5,814 nt of DNA from Deltaproteobacteria bacterium (GTDB lineage Bacteria; Desulfobacterota; Anaeroferrophillalia; Anaeroferrophillales; Tharpellaceae), in the NCBI GenBank assembly GCA_030595135.1, contig JAUVDU010000124.1:1-5814 (forward strand), in the 5' to 3' direction. Positions 5,460-5,814 of this stretch are shown here, in pieces. Each line of letters opens with the position of its first letter. The stretch's first letter is position 1. Position numbers and translations under genes: made by a program. The notes beneath the pieces were generated by a model. The model was not told where the DNA came from and did no database searches. It worked only from the letters and a program-made list of their open reading frames with translations.

Positions 5460-5814
5460 ATGCAAGAATTAATAAAGAAAATTAATCAACTTAAAAAAGA
5501 TCGCCAGGCAGTTATTCTGGCCCACAACTATGAACCCCCGGAAATCCAGGATATTGCCGACATAATCGGTGATTCCCTGGGTTTAAGCGTCGATGCGGCC
5601 CGGCTTGAAAATCCGGTAATTGTTTTTTGCGGGGTTCGTTTCATGGCCGAAAGTGCCGCTATTCTGGCCCCTGATAAAAAAGTGCTCCTGCCCCGCTTGG
5701 ACTGCGGCTGTGGTCTGGCAGATATGGCGGAAGCTGCGGCTTTACAAAAAATGCGCCGGGAGAAACCCTCCGCCGTGGTTGTCACCTATGTCAACTCTTC
5801 GGCCGAAGTCAAGG
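5460..5814 (+). CDS. nadA: Quinolinate synthase A (partial, N-terminal 118 residues)
   Basis: Condenses iminoaspartate (made by NadB) with dihydroxyacetone phosphate to quinolinate in de novo NAD synthesis. It is a cytoplasmic, oxygen-sensitive [4Fe-4S] enzyme. Seen here are [20 protein letters not shown] (21-40) with the active-site His22 and Tyr24, [14 protein letters not shown] (56-69), and [11 protein letters not shown] (108-118) with the substrate-contacting Tyr110 and Asn112. The first cluster ligand should be Cys84 in CGCGLADM; Cys82 two residues earlier is an extra cysteine. The other two cluster cysteines, expected farther on, are beyond the window. The reading frame is open to the last base, which falls within a codon. 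The start is one base after the proC stop. About a third of the usual 300-350 residues is visible. Confidence 0.95.
   Translation, partial: MQELIKKINQLKKDRQAVILAHNYEPPEIQDIADIIGDSLGLSVDAARLENPVIVFCGVRFMAESAAILAPDKKVLLPRLDCGCGLADMAEAAALQKMRREKPSAVVVTYVNSSAEVK

Overview
The window reads as chromosomal core-metabolism DNA from a Gram-negative, probably anaerobic bacterium. A Desulfobacterota (former Deltaproteobacteria) relative is my best guess. The reasons are a futalosine-pathway mqnA, a gmhA for lipopolysaccharide heptose synthesis, a poly(A)-polymerase-type PcnB, and a nadA with a similar flavour. GC content is near balanced and even. I see no phage genes, no transposase gene, no CRISPR array, and no tRNA or rRNA.

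Layout. Positions 1-563 (minus strand) hold the start of a small diguanylate cyclase with a coiled coil and a GGDEF domain; its C-terminus lies outside the window. Positions 564-716 are a divergent intergenic region with overlapping dyad motifs. From 717 everything reads on the plus strand: pcnB (717-2063), mqnA (2063-2929, overlapping pcnB by one base), a 175-bp gap, gmhA (3105-3686), a deoxyhypusine-synthase-like gene of unknown function (3688-4632), proC (4649-5458), and the first 118 codons of nadA (5460 to the window edge). Spacings of -1, +1, +16 and +1 bp suggest one or two operons with translational coupling. The 2930-3104 gap is the only real break.

That gap holds the most conspicuous non-coding structure. 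It has a perfect 24-bp inverted repeat around a 10-nt loop. Around it sits a 12-bp inverted repeat, and outside that a 10-bp direct repeat that includes the mqnA stop codon. This looks like a short non-autonomous mobile element (MITE/REP-like) that split mqnA from gmhA. Removing it and one repeat copy would leave only about 39 bp between the two genes.

The genes do not form one pathway. They cover RNA 3'-end polyadenylation (PcnB), menaquinone (MqnA), LPS heptose (GmhA), proline (ProC) and NAD (NadA), plus the DHS-like enzyme whose substrate cannot be told from sequence. The DHS-like gene beside gmhA is the best candidate here for undescribed biology. The rest is conventional housekeeping.
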